The notes: generated by a model from the letters alone, not told the origin. Positions 9,042 to 18,899 are shown, numbered from the stretch's first letter. The stretch: DNA of 64,000 nucleotides from DATBLE01 sp963808815 (GCA_963808815.1 CAWEGI010000003.1:1-64000); one strand, 5' to 3'. Program-made: numbers and translations.

Positions 9042-9623
9042 TCAGCCGTCGAGCCCGAGCGCGCGGACGACGCGGCGGTCGGGAACGACCCAGATGACCG
9101 CGACCGTCACGACCAGCGCAACCGAGACCCACGGAACGATCCACGCGAAGACGAGCGCGACGCAGTAGAGGACGAGCGAGAGCTTGCCCTTGCGGTCGCG
9201 GCCGATCGCCTGCGCGAGCTCGGACTCGGACTCGTGGAGCGCGAGTAACGCGAGCACCAGCAGCGAGTACGCGAGTGCGCAGCCGAGCAGGACGATCGCG
9301 TAGGCCGCGACCGGTCCGGCCTCGACACCGGACTGGCCGAGCCACGCCGTGGTGACCGGGGTCAGGGAGAGCCAGAAGAGGAGATGGATGTTGGCCCAGA
9401 GCGCCCGCCCGTCGATGCGATGCACGACCTGCATCAGATGGTGGTGGTTGACCCAGTAGATGGCGACCATGACGAAGCTGAGCACGTAGGCGAGCAGGTG
9501 CCCCTTCTCGTCGAGGATGTCCGACAGGCGATCGCCCTCGGGCGGCCGCAGCTCGAGGACGAGGATCGTGATCAGGATCGCGATGACGCCGTCGGTGAAG
9601 GCGTTCATCCGCTCGGGGCGCAC
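9042..9623 (-). CDS. TMEM175-family (DUF1211) membrane protein, putative K+ channel
   Basis: A protein of about 193 residues with several transmembrane segments. The opening RMNAFTDGVIAILITILVLEL contains the FTD variant of the (F/Y)S(D) pore motif of TMEM175 channels. VNHHHLMQVVHRIDGRALWANIHLLFW follows in the usual place. Bacterial members are single-repeat potassium channels that tetramerise. The GTG at 9623 is used; the ATG at 9608 (MNAFTDG) is also possible. It stands alone between two divergent units. Confidence 0.85.
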   Translation of the reverse strand: MRPERMNAFTDGVIAILITILVLELRPPEGDRLSDILDEKGHLLAYVLSFVMVAIYWVNHHHLMQVVHRIDGRALWANIHLLFWLSLTPVTTAWLGQSGVEAGPVAAYAIVLLGCALAYSLLVLALLALHESESELAQAIGRDRKGKLSLVLYCVALVFAWIVPWVSVALVVTVAVIWVVPDRRVVRALGLDG

Positions 9624-9672
9624 GGCGCCAGCCTATCCAGCCCGGCCCCGCTGCCCGACTACGATTGGGCGC

Positions 9673-10833
9673 GTGGAGCGCTACGACGTCGCGGTGATCG
9701 GCGCGGGCCCGGCAGGCTCGGTGACCGCCATCCACCTCGCCCGCGGCGGCGCGCGCGTGCTGCTCGTCGACAAGGCGTCGTTCCCCCGGGACAAGCCGTG
9801 CGGCGGGGGTCTGACCCTCCGGGCCGTGCGCCAGCTCCCGGTCGACCCGTCGCCGGTGGTCGAGCACGAGGTCGACCGGATGGCCTTCCGTGTCGGCTGG
9901 CGGACGCACTTCGAGCGCCGGGGCCGCCGCGGGCCGTTCGTGCTGATGACGCAGCGCCGGCGGCTCGACCAGTACCTCGCCGAGCAGGCCGTCGCCGCCG
10001 GAGCCGACTTCCACGACGGGCTGAAGGTTTCGGTGGGGACCGATCCCGAACGGGGTCTGTCCCTGCAGTTCGCCGGCAGGGAGATACAGCCGGAGGTGAT
10101 CGTCGGTGCCGACGGCGCCAACGGCACCACCGTCCGGGCACTCGGGCTCGGCGGGCCGGTGACGCACGGCGTCGCCTTCGAGGGCAACGCCGCCTTCGAC
10201 GAGCGCTACCGCGGCCTCGCGGTGATCGAGCTGGGGACGATTCCCGGCGGCTACGGGTGGGTCTTCCCGAAGGGTGACCACGTGAACGTCGGCGTGGGGG
10301 GCTGGGAGGCCGAGGGGCCACGGCTGCGACAGCATCTCGCCGAGCTCTGCCGCCGGCACGGGATCGACGGAGACGCGCTCGAGAGCGTTCGCGGTCACCG
10401 CCTGCCGCTGCGCCGTTCGGGCTTCGTCGCGGCGCGCGGGCGCGCGATCCTCGTCGGCGACGCCGCCGGGCTCGTCGACCCGCTCACCGGGGACGGGATG
10501 TACGAGGCGTTCGTCAGCGCGCGGCTCGCCTCCGCGGCGGCGCTCGACGTCCTGGCCGGCCGCGCCGAAACGGTCGACGCCTACAACGCCCGCCTCACCG
10601 CTGCGCTCGGCTCGCTCGCCCACGCCTCCTGGGGCGCGAAGATCGCCCTCGACCGCTACCCGCGTGCGACGTTCGCGCTCGCGCGCGCGCCGCTCGTCTG
10701 GCCGGTGGTGGAGCGGCTCGTCCGAGGGGACATCAGCGCGCCGTCGGAGGCACGGGGTCTCGCCCGGCCGCCGCTGAAGGCGATCGCCGCGCTCGCGCGC
10801 GTGGCGACCGTCCGCTCGCCGGCGCCCTCCTAG
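9673..10833 (+). CDS. Geranylgeranyl reductase family FAD-dependent oxidoreductase
   Basis: A 386-residue flavoprotein. The N-terminal FAD-binding motif is VIGAGPAGS, followed by DKASFPRDKPCGGGL, which carries the conserved PC motif of the geranylgeranyl/digeranylgeranyl reductase family. Near residue 200 lies GWVFPKGDHVNVGVG, and the second FAD motif ILVGDAAGLVDPLTGDGMYEAF is intact. Members saturate isoprenoid chains of quinones or lipids; menaquinone or polyprenol side chains are possible substrates, which is inference. The GTG start at 9673 gives the family N-terminus exactly. The gene ends convergently with pilB, the two stop codons overlapping. Confidence 0.88.
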   Translation: MERYDVAVIGAGPAGSVTAIHLARGGARVLLVDKASFPRDKPCGGGLTLRAVRQLPVDPSPVVEHEVDRMAFRVGWRTHFERRGRRGPFVLMTQRRRLDQYLAEQAVAAGADFHDGLKVSVGTDPERGLSLQFAGREIQPEVIVGADGANGTTVRALGLGGPVTHGVAFEGNAAFDERYRGLAVIELGTIPGGYGWVFPKGDHVNVGVGGWEAEGPRLRQHLAELCRRHGIDGDALESVRGHRLPLRRSGFVAARGRAILVGDAAGLVDPLTGDGMYEAFVSARLASAAALDVLAGRAETVDAYNARLTAALGSLAHASWGAKIALDRYPRATFALARAPLVWPVVERLVRGDISAPSEARGLARPPLKAIAALARVATVRSPAPS

Positions 10834-12546
10834 AGGAGCCGATCGCCGGTGACGCGCCGGGCCTCTTCGAGCGAGGTGACGCCGGTCACGCGAGAGCCGG
10901 AGGCCGCTCTCGCGGAGCGTCGACATCCCCTGCTCGACTGCCGCCGCGAAGATCTCCTCGGTCGGGCCGTCGATCAGCCGGCGGATCTTCCCCTCCACCG
11001 ACATCGCCTCGTAGAGCGCCACCCGGCCGTCATAGCCGGTCTGCAGGCAGGCTTCGCACCCCTTCGCCCGGTAGAGGCGGTGCACGTCGCGGTACTCCTC
11101 GCCGAGCTCCCGCCGCGCCTCTTCGCCCGGCTCGTACGCCTCGCGGCACTCGAGGCACAGCCGGCGGGCGAGGCGCTGGGCGATGATGCAGTTGAGTGAC
11201 GGGGCCAGCAGGCCCGGGTCGACGCCCATGTCCTTGAGCCGGACGATCGAGCTCGAGGCGCTCTGCGCGTGCAGCGTGCTGAGGACGAGATGGCCGGTGG
11301 TGGCCGCCTGCATCGCGATCCGGGCAGTTTCCTCGTCCCGGATCTCGCCGACGAGGATGACGTCGGGGTCGCTGCGCAGGATCGTGCGCAGCCCGCGCGC
11401 AAAGGTGAGGCCGGCGGACGGATCGATCTCGATCTGGCCGACGCCGGGCATCTGGTACTCGACCGGGTCCTCGATCGTGACGAGGACGCTCTCCGGCTGG
11501 TTGAGCAGATCGAGCGCGGCGTAGAGCGTCGTCGTCTTGCCGCTCCCCGTCGGGCCGACGGTGATGATCGCGCCGTACGGGCGTGCGATCGCCCGGCGGA
11601 CGATCGACTCGGTCCCGGGATCCATGCCGAGCTCGCCGATCGAGAGGGCGCCCTTGACGCCGCCCTGGAGGATCCGCAACACCGCCTGCTCGCCGAAGGT
11701 GGTCGGCAGCACCGCGACCCGCAGGTCCATCGGCTGGCCGCCGACCTTGATGCCGATGCGGCCGTCCTGCGGCATGCGGCGCTGGGCGATGTCGAGGCCG
11801 CCCATCACCTTCAGGCGGGCGAGCACGGCCGCCTGCATCGAGTTCGGCGCCTCGCTGAGCTCTCGCGTCACTCCGTCGATGCGGACCCGGACGACGAGGC
11901 GGTTGGCCTGCGGCACGAAGTGGATGTCGGAAGCGCGATGGCCGAGCGCACGGCTGATCATGTCGTTGACGAACCTGATCGCGGGCGCCTGGTCGTCGAG
12001 GGCGATCAGGTCGCCGTCCTCCTCCTCGTTCGCCTTCCACGAGGCGCTCGAGAACGTCTCCACGGCACCGACCTTCGCGTGGTAGGCACGGTTGATCGTC
12101 CCTTCGATCTGGTCGCTGTCGGCGACGACGAAGCGGGTGTCGGTCCCGAGCGCCAGGCGCAGGTCGTCGTGCGCGATCACATTCGTGGGGTCGGCGACCG
12201 CGACCACAGCCGTTCCGTTCTCGATCCGCACCGGCAGCGCCTGGTAGCGCTCGGCAAGGCTTTCGGGCAGCAGCGCCACCGCGGCGGCGTCGAGCGTCGT
12301 CTCGCCGAGGTCGATGAACTCGAGCCCGTGCTGCTCGGCCAGCGCCTCCGCGAGATGCCGGGTGGTGATCAGGCCCAGGCCGATCAGCACTTGGCCGAGC
12401 GGCAGCCTGCTCCGCTCCTGCTCTGCAAGCGCCTGCTCCAGCCCTTCGGCCGTCAGCTGGCCCTTGCGCATCAGGAATCCTCCGAGGAGGGGGCGACCGT
12501 GGGTCCGCGGATCCGCGCCCTGGTCGGGCAGAGGCTGGACTGCCAT
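10830..12546 (-). CDS. pilB: PilB/GspE-type extension ATPase (C-terminal frameshift)
   Basis: An assembly ATPase of about 571 residues. The N-terminal MshEN-type domain has two halves (LLGGFLMRKGQLT; PLGQVLIGLGLIT). The catalytic core has Walker A GPTGSGKTTTLY, the Asp and His boxes (LVTIEDPVEY, HLVLSTLHA), and the four-cysteine zinc site CLEC...CEAC with the following GRVALYE. Near 10884 one extra base shifts the last 17 codons; corrected, the end reads GVTSLEEARRVTGDRLL with stop TAG at 10830-10832. ATG 12546 is used. ATG 12471 has a better ribosome site (GGAGGA), and 12579 is the longest start. It is divergent from pilT and powers pilus extension with the second PilB copy at 16465. Confidence 0.85.
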
Positions 12547-12629
12547 GGCTCGTGTATCGGCGCGGGCCCTGTCGCGCATTAGGAGGATCCGGCTAAAGCA
12601 AGATCCGGGCTCTGCCGAAGAAGGTTCGC

Positions 12630-13787
12630 GTGGATCTGGACTCCCTGCTCCGGCACGCGGTCGACGGCGGCGCCAGCGACGTCCACCTCAAGGTCGGCCA
12701 GCCGCCGATCCTCCGGCACGACGGCGCGCTGCAACCGGCCGAAGGCTGGCTGCCGCTCACCGACCGGCAGCTCGAAGAGGTGCTGGCCACCGTCACGGCA
12801 CACGACTCGGCGCGGCGCGCGACCTTCGACCAGACCGGCGACCTCGATCTCGCCTACACGCCTCCCGGCCTTCCGCGTCTGCGCGTCAACGGCTTCCGCC
12901 AGCGTGGCTCGATCTCGTTCGCGTTCCGCGTGATCCCGAGCGAGGTGCCCGGCTTCGCCGACCTCGGCCTGCCTGAGGGGATCGAGCTGCTGGCGGACGA
13001 GCCGCGCGGCCTCGTCCTCTGCACCGGCGCGACAGGATCGGGGAAGACGACCACGCTCGCGACGATCATCGGGCACATCAACGCCACGCGCCCGTGCCAC
13101 ATCGTCACGATCGAGGATCCGATCGAGATCCTGCACGACGACCGGCTCGGGATCGTCAACCAGCGCGAGATCGGCCTGGACACGGCCTCGTTCAACGAGG
13201 CGCTCCGCCGGGCGCTGCGCCAGGACCCCGACGTGATCCTGATCGGCGAGATGCGCGACGCCGAGACGGCGCAGACCGCGATGCAGGCCGCCGAGTCGGG
13301 CCATCTCGTCCTCTCGACCCTGCACACGACCGATGCGGCCGAGTCGATCGGGCGGATCGTCGAGTTCTTCCCGCCCCAGAAGCACCAGCAGGTGCGGTCG
13401 ATCCTGGCGGGCGTGCTCCGCGGCGTGATCAGCCAGCGGCTGCTGCCGCGCCTCGACCGCGGGCGTGTCCCCGCCGTCGAGGTGATGGTCGTGAACGCCC
13501 GGATCGCCGACCTGATCCGCGAGAACCGGGTGGACGAGATCGAGGACGCGATCGCCGACGGCGCGTTCTTCAAGATGCAGACCTTCACGCAGGCGCTGAT
13601 CGCGCTCGTGCTCGACGGCCACGTCGACCGCGAGGTGGCCGCGAACGCCGCCGGCAACAAGCACGACTTCCTCGTCGCCCTCGACCGCGCCGTCAAGGAG
13701 CGGGCCGAGGAGGAGCGCAAGGCTGCCGAGGAGCCCGTCTCCGGCCAGCCGGCCGGCCTGCGCATGGTTCAGCGGGCAGAGCAGTGA
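12630..13787 (+). CDS. pilT: Twitching motility retraction ATPase PilT (copy 1)
   Basis: A 385-residue retraction ATPase. The opening MDLDSLLRHAVDGGASDVHL is the PilT N-terminus. It carries Walker A GATGSGKTTTLA, the Asp box IVTIEDPIE, Walker B PDVILIGEMRD, the His box HLVLSTLHT, and the C-terminal AIRxLIR-like segment NARIADLIREN. No zinc site is present, which separates it from PilB. The start is GTG with GAAGAAGG upstream. The C-terminal tail is acidic/basic and extended. The stop overlaps the next gene by four bases (GTGA). Its role is to depolymerise pilin during retraction. Confidence 0.93.
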   Translation: MDLDSLLRHAVDGGASDVHLKVGQPPILRHDGALQPAEGWLPLTDRQLEEVLATVTAHDSARRATFDQTGDLDLAYTPPGLPRLRVNGFRQRGSISFAFRVIPSEVPGFADLGLPEGIELLADEPRGLVLCTGATGSGKTTTLATIIGHINATRPCHIVTIEDPIEILHDDRLGIVNQREIGLDTASFNEALRRALRQDPDVILIGEMRDAETAQTAMQAAESGHLVLSTLHTTDAAESIGRIVEFFPPQKHQQVRSILAGVLRGVISQRLLPRLDRGRVPAVEVMVVNARIADLIRENRVDEIEDAIADGAFFKMQTFTQALIALVLDGHVDREVAANAAGNKHDFLVALDRAVKERAEEERKAAEEPVSGQPAGLRMVQRAEQ

Positions 13788-15191
13788 AGCGACTCGTCCT
13801 TCCGCTGGTCGTCGGCCTGCTCTTGACCGCCGGGGTCGCGGCGCGCGGCGACGGCTCGACCTTCTCCGTCGTCACGGGATCGTCGGAGCTCCCGAGCGCG
13901 ACGGTGCCGAACGGGAGCGATCTGTCGCTCGCGCCGACCTGGACCGTGCGTCCTGTCCAGCCCGTCCAGCTCTCGTACGACCAGCTGCTGCGGCTCTGGC
14001 AGAACGCCGGCCACTCGTACGGCATCCCCTGGAACGTGCTCGCGGCGATCAACAAGATCGAGTCGAACTTCGGCCGGAACATGGGCCCGAGCTCGGCCGG
14101 CGCGATCGGCTGGATGCAGTTCATGCCGTCGACCTGGGAGCGCTGGGGAACGGACGCGGACGCGAACGGGTTCGCCGATCCCTGGAACCCGGTCGACGCG
14201 TGTCTACTCCGCCGCCCGGTACCTCGCCGCGTCGGGCGGCGCGACCGACATCCGGCGCGCCGTCTTCTCCTACAACCACGCCGACTGGTACGTGAACCAG
14301 GTCCTGCAGCTCGCGCAGCTCTACGGCAGCTCGGACACGGCCCCGGCCGACGCGTACCAGAACGCTCCCGCCGTGCAGGGCTCCGTGCTCGCCCCCGACC
14401 CGCTCCAGGCCGAGCTGGACGAGGCGCGCGCGGCCGTCACGAAGGCGGACGCGGCGTACCGGGTGGCGCTCGAGCAAGCAGAGAAGCTCGCTCACCAGGG
14501 GCAGGAGCTGACCGACAGCGCAGACGGGACCCGGCTTCTCTCCAACCGGCTGGATGCGCAGAAGCGGGCCGGGCAGTTCGGCGCCGAGGTCGCCGCAGCG
14601 CAGGCCGAGGCGGACGGCTTGAAGCAGAAGCTCGACGAGGCGCGGGCAGCGCTGACCAAGCTCGAGCAGAAGAGCGAGGGGGTCACGTCCAACGGGTCCG
14701 GCGTCCCGGGGGCGGGCGCGGGCAACTACGTCTTCCCGGTCGGCGGCGGCCCGGCGGCCGTCTCCGTCTCGCACTACCACCACGACTATCCCGCCGCCGA
14801 CATCGCGGCGCCCGAGGGCTCGCCGCTCTACGCCCTGTCCGACGGGACCGTCCTCCACGCCTGGAGCTGGGACGAGCGCTGCGGCACCGGCTTCACGATG
14901 CAGACCACCGACGGCCAGACGTGGACCTACTGCCACCTTTCCTACCTCGAGCCCGCCGTGACGCAGGGCGCCCAGCTCGCCGCCGGCGACCAGGTCGGCC
15001 TCGTCGGTCAGACGGGTGACGCCACCGGCCCGCATCTCCATCTCCAGCTGCAGCCCGCCGCCACCTATCCGCAGGACCAGGACTGGTTCCAGAGCTTCGC
15101 CGGCACCGCGTTCCGCTGGTCGGATCCAGGCCCGGCGCAGGCGGGCGCGGGTCAGCCGCTCGTCTTCCACATCATCCGTTCCCTTGACTGA
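13784..15191 (+). CDS. Secreted lytic transglycosylase / M23 endopeptidase fusion (one frameshift)
   Basis: The signal peptide is MKRLVLPLVVGLLLTAGVAA (GTG start). Residues 65-175 form a soluble-lytic-transglycosylase-like domain: IPWNVLAAINKIESNFGRNM with the catalytic Glu, GAIGWMQFMPSTW, and, after the shift, FSYNHADWYV. A coiled coil (about residues 200-300) follows. Then comes an M23 LytM-type zinc peptidase with HHDYPAADI and GPHLHLQL. The frame changes at 14201 where one T is extra (GACGCG-T-GTCTAC); corrected length is 468 residues. Both domains cut peptidoglycan, one glycan and one peptide. Its coupling to pilT suggests wall remodelling for pilus passage, an inference. Confidence 0.82.
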
Positions 15192-15236
15192 CGCGACGCT
15201 CAAGTTCCGGCCGGTTTCGGCCGATGAAAGCCAGGA

Positions 15237-15707
15237 ATGATCCGGTTTGCAGCACTTCTGATCCGCGGCGTCGCCGCCACCTTCGTCGGCCTGTTGGTCG
15301 CCGGCGGGACGCTGACGCTCGCCGCCGACCGGGTCGCCCCGCAGCGGCCCACGCTCGTGCCGGTGTCGGCGGGACCGAAGTCGCTCGTCGTGCCGCAGGT
15401 GACCGGACAGGCCTACGTGTTCGCCAAGGGCATCCTCCAGGACGGCGGGTTCGCCTGGCGCGTGAGCGGATCCGTGAAGGGCTATGCGGGCAACACCGTG
15501 GCCACCCAGGAGCCGGTCGCCGGCTCGGTCGTCCAGGACACCGGCGCGCCGAAGATCACCCTGACGCTGTCCCGGAACGCGAATTACCCGGAGCGGGGTG
15601 AGCCCGACAACCGCTCGCCCTATGCCGGCACGACCGTCCTGCTGCCGGGCAACCAGCCCGCGTCGAGGATCGTCCCGAGGGTCGGGCCCGTCGTTCGCCC
15701 CGGGTAG
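15237..15707 (+). CDS. Membrane-anchored PASTA-domain protein
   Basis: A 156-residue protein with an N-terminal membrane/signal segment (LIRGVAATFVGLLVAGGTL) and one PASTA domain at residues 48-112 (VPQVTGQAYVFAKGILQDGG, ATQEPVAGSVV). PASTA domains bind peptidoglycan or muropeptides. The C-terminal tail is Pro/Gly-rich. It sits between a wall hydrolase and pilD and ends directly against the pilD start, so it is part of the pilus operon. It may dock the pilus machine to the wall, which is inference. Confidence 0.85.
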   Translation: MIRFAALLIRGVAATFVGLLVAGGTLTLAADRVAPQRPTLVPVSAGPKSLVVPQVTGQAYVFAKGILQDGGFAWRVSGSVKGYAGNTVATQEPVAGSVVQDTGAPKITLTLSRNANYPERGEPDNRSPYAGTTVLLPGNQPASRIVPRVGPVVRPG

Positions 15708-16454
15708 ATGGCCGTCGCCCTCGGAGCGTTCGCGGTGCTGCCCGGGCTCGCGATCGGGAGCTTCCTGAACGTCGTCGCCGCCCGGCTACCCGAGCGGCGC
15801 TCGCTCGTCCACCCGCGCTCCGCCTGCGGCGCCTGCGCGGCGCCGATCGCCTGGTACGACAACGTTCCGCTGCTGAGCTACACGATCCTCCGCGGGCGTT
15901 GCCGGTCGTGCACGACGCGGATCAGCCCGCTCTATCCTGCCGTCGAGCTGGCGACCGCGGTCCTGCTCGCCGGTTGCCTGTTCGCCTTCGGGCTGACGCT
16001 CCACGCGGCCGCCGCGGCCGTCTTCTGCGCGGCTCTGGTCGTGATCACCGCGACCGATCTCACACACCGGATCGTCCCGAACCGGATCGTGCTCCCGGCG
16101 GCGGCGGTCGTCCTCGTCCTGATGACGGCGGCGGAGCCAAGCCCCGAGTGGGCGGCGGCCGGGCTCGGCGCGTCGGCGTTCCTGCTGCTCGTCGCGCTCG
16201 CCTATCCCGGCGGGATGGGCATGGGTGACGTCAAGCTCGCGCTGCTGATGGGCGTCGCGCTCGGGCGCGCCGTCGCGGTCGCGCTCCCGCTGGGAATGCT
16301 CGTGGCGATCGTGCCCGCGATCTTCCTCTTCGCCCGACACGGCTCCGGGGCGCGGAAGATGGCGATTCCCTTCGCGCCGTTCCTCGCAGTCGGATCGGTC
16401 GTCGCGCTGTTCGCGGGCGACGCGCTGATCCACGCCTACACGAGCTTCTTCTGA
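15708..16454 (+). CDS. pilD: Prepilin peptidase / methyltransferase PilD (A24 family)
   Basis: A 248-residue polytopic membrane protein. It retains the cytoplasmic zinc-binding loop with two CxxC pairs (CGAC...CRSC). The two catalytic aspartates lie in ITATDLTHRIVPN and in the GxGD motif GMGMGDVKLA. It cleaves the type III leader of the prepilins in this window before the +1 Phe and N-methylates them. The start ATG follows the upstream TAG with no gap. The full-length, unbroken frame indicates that pilin processing is intact. Confidence 0.95.
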   Translation: MAVALGAFAVLPGLAIGSFLNVVAARLPERRSLVHPRSACGACAAPIAWYDNVPLLSYTILRGRCRSCTTRISPLYPAVELATAVLLAGCLFAFGLTLHAAAAAVFCAALVVITATDLTHRIVPNRIVLPAAAVVLVLMTAAEPSPEWAAAGLGASAFLLLVALAYPGGMGMGDVKLALLMGVALGRAVAVALPLGMLVAIVPAIFLFARHGSGARKMAIPFAPFLAVGSVVALFAGDALIHAYTSFF

Positions 16455-16464
16455 GGCGCGGGGT

Positions 16465-18252
16465 GTGGGGGACATGCCGCATGAGCCGCCCGACCTCCGC
16501 CCGCTGAGGGCGGTCGAGGAGCGCGAGGACACCGCAGCAGCGCCGGTCCGGGGGGCCGGGATTCACAACGAGCCGGCCGAGCTCGTCGCCGACCTGATCG
16601 AGGCCACCGGGCTCGTCCCGCTCGACCGCCTTGCGCTCGTGCGCGGCGCGGCGCGCCGGGGCGGCACCATCGCCGAGGCGCTCGTCTCGGAGGGGCTTGC
16701 CTCGAGCGAGGGCGTGGCGCGCATGCTCGCCGCCCGCCACCGCCTGCCGCTCGTCGACCTGCGGCTGACCGGTGTGTCGGTCGACGCGAGCACGCACATG
16801 CCCGTACGCGTGCTGCGGCGCGCCGTCGCGCTGCCGTACCGCCTCGAGGGCGAGACCCTCCACGTCGCGCTGGCCGATCCGCAGAACGTCCAGGCGATCG
16901 ACGAGCTCCGGCTCGCGACGCGCTACCAGCTCTCGCTCGGCGTCGCCGCGCGGGACGAGATCACCGCCGAGCTCGACCGCCTCGACCGCGTTTCCGACGC
17001 GGTGATCGAGACGCTCGACGACGACGAGCCCGAGGAAAACGACGCCGTCGCCGATCTCGAGGAGGACGACGGCGTCTCGGACGGGCCGATCGTCCGCATC
17101 GTCAACTCGATCATGCTCGAAGCGGCAGAGGACGGGGCGAGCGACGTCCACTTCGAGGCCCAGGACGACGGCCTGCTCGTCCGGTTCCGGATCGACGGCG
17201 TCCTCCACGAGATGCAGCGCATCCCCCGGCAGCACATGGCCGGAGTGACCACGCGCCTGAAGGTGCTGGCGAAGATGGACATCGCCGAGCGTCGTAAGCC
17301 GCAGGACGGCCGGATCTCCCTGCGCGCGGCGTCCGCGGGCCGCCTGCTCGACATCCGCATGGCGACGCTGCCGACCGTCGCCGGCGAGACCGTCGTCCTG
17401 CGCCTGCTGGACAAGTCGAAGCAGGCGCCGTCGCTCGAGGTTCTGGGGATGTCCGACGAGATGCGCGCGACGTTCAGCTCGCTGATTGCACGACCGACGG
17501 GGGCGATCTTCGTCACCGGGCCGACCGGCTCGGGCAAGTCCACGTCGCTGTACGCGGCGCTGACTCAGATCGCCCGGCCGGAGATCAACGTGATCACGGT
17601 CGAGGACCCGGTCGAGTACCGGCTCGTCGGCGTGAACCAGATGCAGATCAACGTGCGCGCGGGACTGACGTTCGCGACTGCGCTGCGCTCGATCCTCCGC
17701 TCCGACCCCGACGTGGTCATGGTCGGCGAGGTGCGCGACGGCGAGACCGCGAAGTTGGCGATCGAGGCGGCTCTCACCGGCCACCTCGTGCTCTCGACGC
17801 TGCACACCAACGACGCCCCGAGCACGCTGACCAGGTTGAACGAGATGGGCGTCGAGCCGTTCCTGACCGCCTCGGCCGTCTCGGCGGTGCTGGCACAGCG
17901 GCTCGCGCGCAAGCTCTGCACCCACTGCTGCGAGATGTACACGCCGAGCGTCGAGGAGCTGGTCGAGGCGCGGGTCGCGCCCGACGTCGCCGCTTCGTCC
18001 GACGGGATGGTGCTGTACCGCAAGCGCGGCTGCCCGCGCTGCAACCAGACCGGCTACAAGGGCCGGATCGGGATCTTCCAGCTGATGCTGATGAACGAGG
18101 GGCTCGCTGATCTGGCGGTGCGGAAGGCCGGCCGCGACGAGGTCGAGCGCGAAGCAATGTCGTCCGGGATGAAGACCCTCTGGGACGACGGCATGGCCAA
18201 GGTCGCCTCGGGCCTGACGTCGATCGAAGAGCTCGCCCGAGTCACGGTCTGA
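16465..18252 (+). CDS. pilB: PilB/GspE-type extension ATPase (copy 2)
   Basis: An intact 595-residue ATPase. Residues 40-180 form an MshEN-like domain, followed by an acidic linker (TLDDDEPEENDAVADLEEDD). The core includes Walker A GPTGSGKSTSLY, VITVEDPVEYR, Walker B PDVVMVGEVRD and HLVLSTLHTN. A zinc site CTHCC...CPRC lies near the end, with GRIGIFQLM after it. It differs from the copy at 10830-12546 in linker and N-terminus, so the two may work with different partners or at different stages. GTG is used as the start. Its end overlaps the convergent RAYT gene by 11 bases. Confidence 0.92.
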   Translation: MGDMPHEPPDLRPLRAVEEREDTAAAPVRGAGIHNEPAELVADLIEATGLVPLDRLALVRGAARRGGTIAEALVSEGLASSEGVARMLAARHRLPLVDLRLTGVSVDASTHMPVRVLRRAVALPYRLEGETLHVALADPQNVQAIDELRLATRYQLSLGVAARDEITAELDRLDRVSDAVIETLDDDEPEENDAVADLEEDDGVSDGPIVRIVNSIMLEAAEDGASDVHFEAQDDGLLVRFRIDGVLHEMQRIPRQHMAGVTTRLKVLAKMDIAERRKPQDGRISLRAASAGRLLDIRMATLPTVAGETVVLRLLDKSKQAPSLEVLGMSDEMRATFSSLIARPTGAIFVTGPTGSGKSTSLYAALTQIARPEINVITVEDPVEYRLVGVNQMQINVRAGLTFATALRSILRSDPDVVMVGEVRDGETAKLAIEAALTGHLVLSTLHTNDAPSTLTRLNEMGVEPFLTASAVSAVLAQRLARKLCTHCCEMYTPSVEELVEARVAPDVAASSDGMVLYRKRGCPRCNQTGYKGRIGIFQLMLMNEGLADLAVRKAGRDEVEREAMSSGMKTLWDDGMAKVASGLTSIEELARVTV

Positions 18253-18787
18253 AGGTGCCTGGAGCAGTGACAGGCTTGAGCCTGTCACCGCTCTTCGCCG
18301 CGCCGGTGCCGCTCCTGGGTGCGGGGATGCGCCCGTGGCGGCCGTCCTCACGGCCACGGGCCTCGATCCAGGTCCACGGCCAGGGCTTGTCTCCGTCGCA
18401 CAGGCCCGCCTTCGCCGGATTCGCCTCGACGTACGCGTACGTCTGCTCGAGATGCTGCTCGTCGGCGATCACGCGTGCCGAATAGCGCTCGGCGAAAACG
18501 TGACCGGAGCGGTTGTGGCGCTCGTTGAAGGTGCGGGCGTAGCGGCCGTTCAACCGCTGCATCGCGGCGCCCAGATCAGATGTCGTTCCTTCGAGGAGCA
18601 GGTGGTAGTGCGTTCCCATCAGGCAGTACGCGAGGCACCGAATCGGGAAGCGCTCGGTCAGTTCCCCCAGTAGCCAGAGAAAGACGTACCTGTCGCGGTC
18701 GTCGGCGAACAGGTCGAGCCCGAACACGCAGTGGGCCGTGACGTGGAAAACGCCGTCCGGTAGCTCGTTCCGGGGCTGGCGCGACAC
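18242..18787 (-). mobile_element. REP-associated tyrosine transposase (RAYT, Y1_Tnp family)
   Basis: A single-domain transposase of about 181 residues. The opening RQPRNELPDGVFHVTAHCVF, the HUH-type site GTHYHLLLEG, and the later segment SARVIADEQHLEQTYAYVEANPAKAG with the catalytic Tyr are RAYT hallmarks. RAYTs process single-stranded REP palindromes. REP palindromes lie inside its 3' end and just upstream of its 5' end, in the same orientation. The left palindrome is translated as DRLKPVTA at its own C-terminus. GTG 18787 fits the family N-terminus better than TTG 18805. Confidence 0.88.
18265..18288. repeat. REP palindrome inside the RAYT 3' end
   Basis: The arms GTGACAGGCT and AGCCTGTCAC flank a TG spacer. 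The whole unit GCAGTGACAGGCTT(G/A)AGC... through GCTCTT is repeated at 18855 in the same orientation. Confidence 0.85.
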
Positions 18788-18854
18788 CGTTGCCGAAAGT
18801 AGCAACGAGTCGGCCCGCTACGGGCCGTTGGCGCGCACTCGTCACACGTCTCCT

Positions 18855-18886
18855 GCAGTGACAGGCTTAAGCCTGTCACTGCTCTT
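18855..18886. repeat. REP palindrome upstream of the RAYT gene
   Basis: Positions 18855-18882 form a perfect 28-bp palindrome with half-site GCAGTGACAGGCTT, followed by GCTCTT-type flank as in the left copy. The two copies bracket the transposase and differ at two positions. Confidence 0.88.
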
Positions 18887-18899
18887 CCGCGCGGCCCGC

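Noticed and set aside
9001..12579. A 1192-codon open frame on the minus strand
   Set aside because: Only the first two-thirds is PilB. After the frame change near 10884 the rest is antisense to the flavoprotein at 9673-10833 and is Arg-rich noise from high GC.
16231..18357. A 708-codon minus-strand frame opposite the second pilB
   Set aside because: His/Arg/Asp-rich shadow of the ATPase gene; no recognisable motif.
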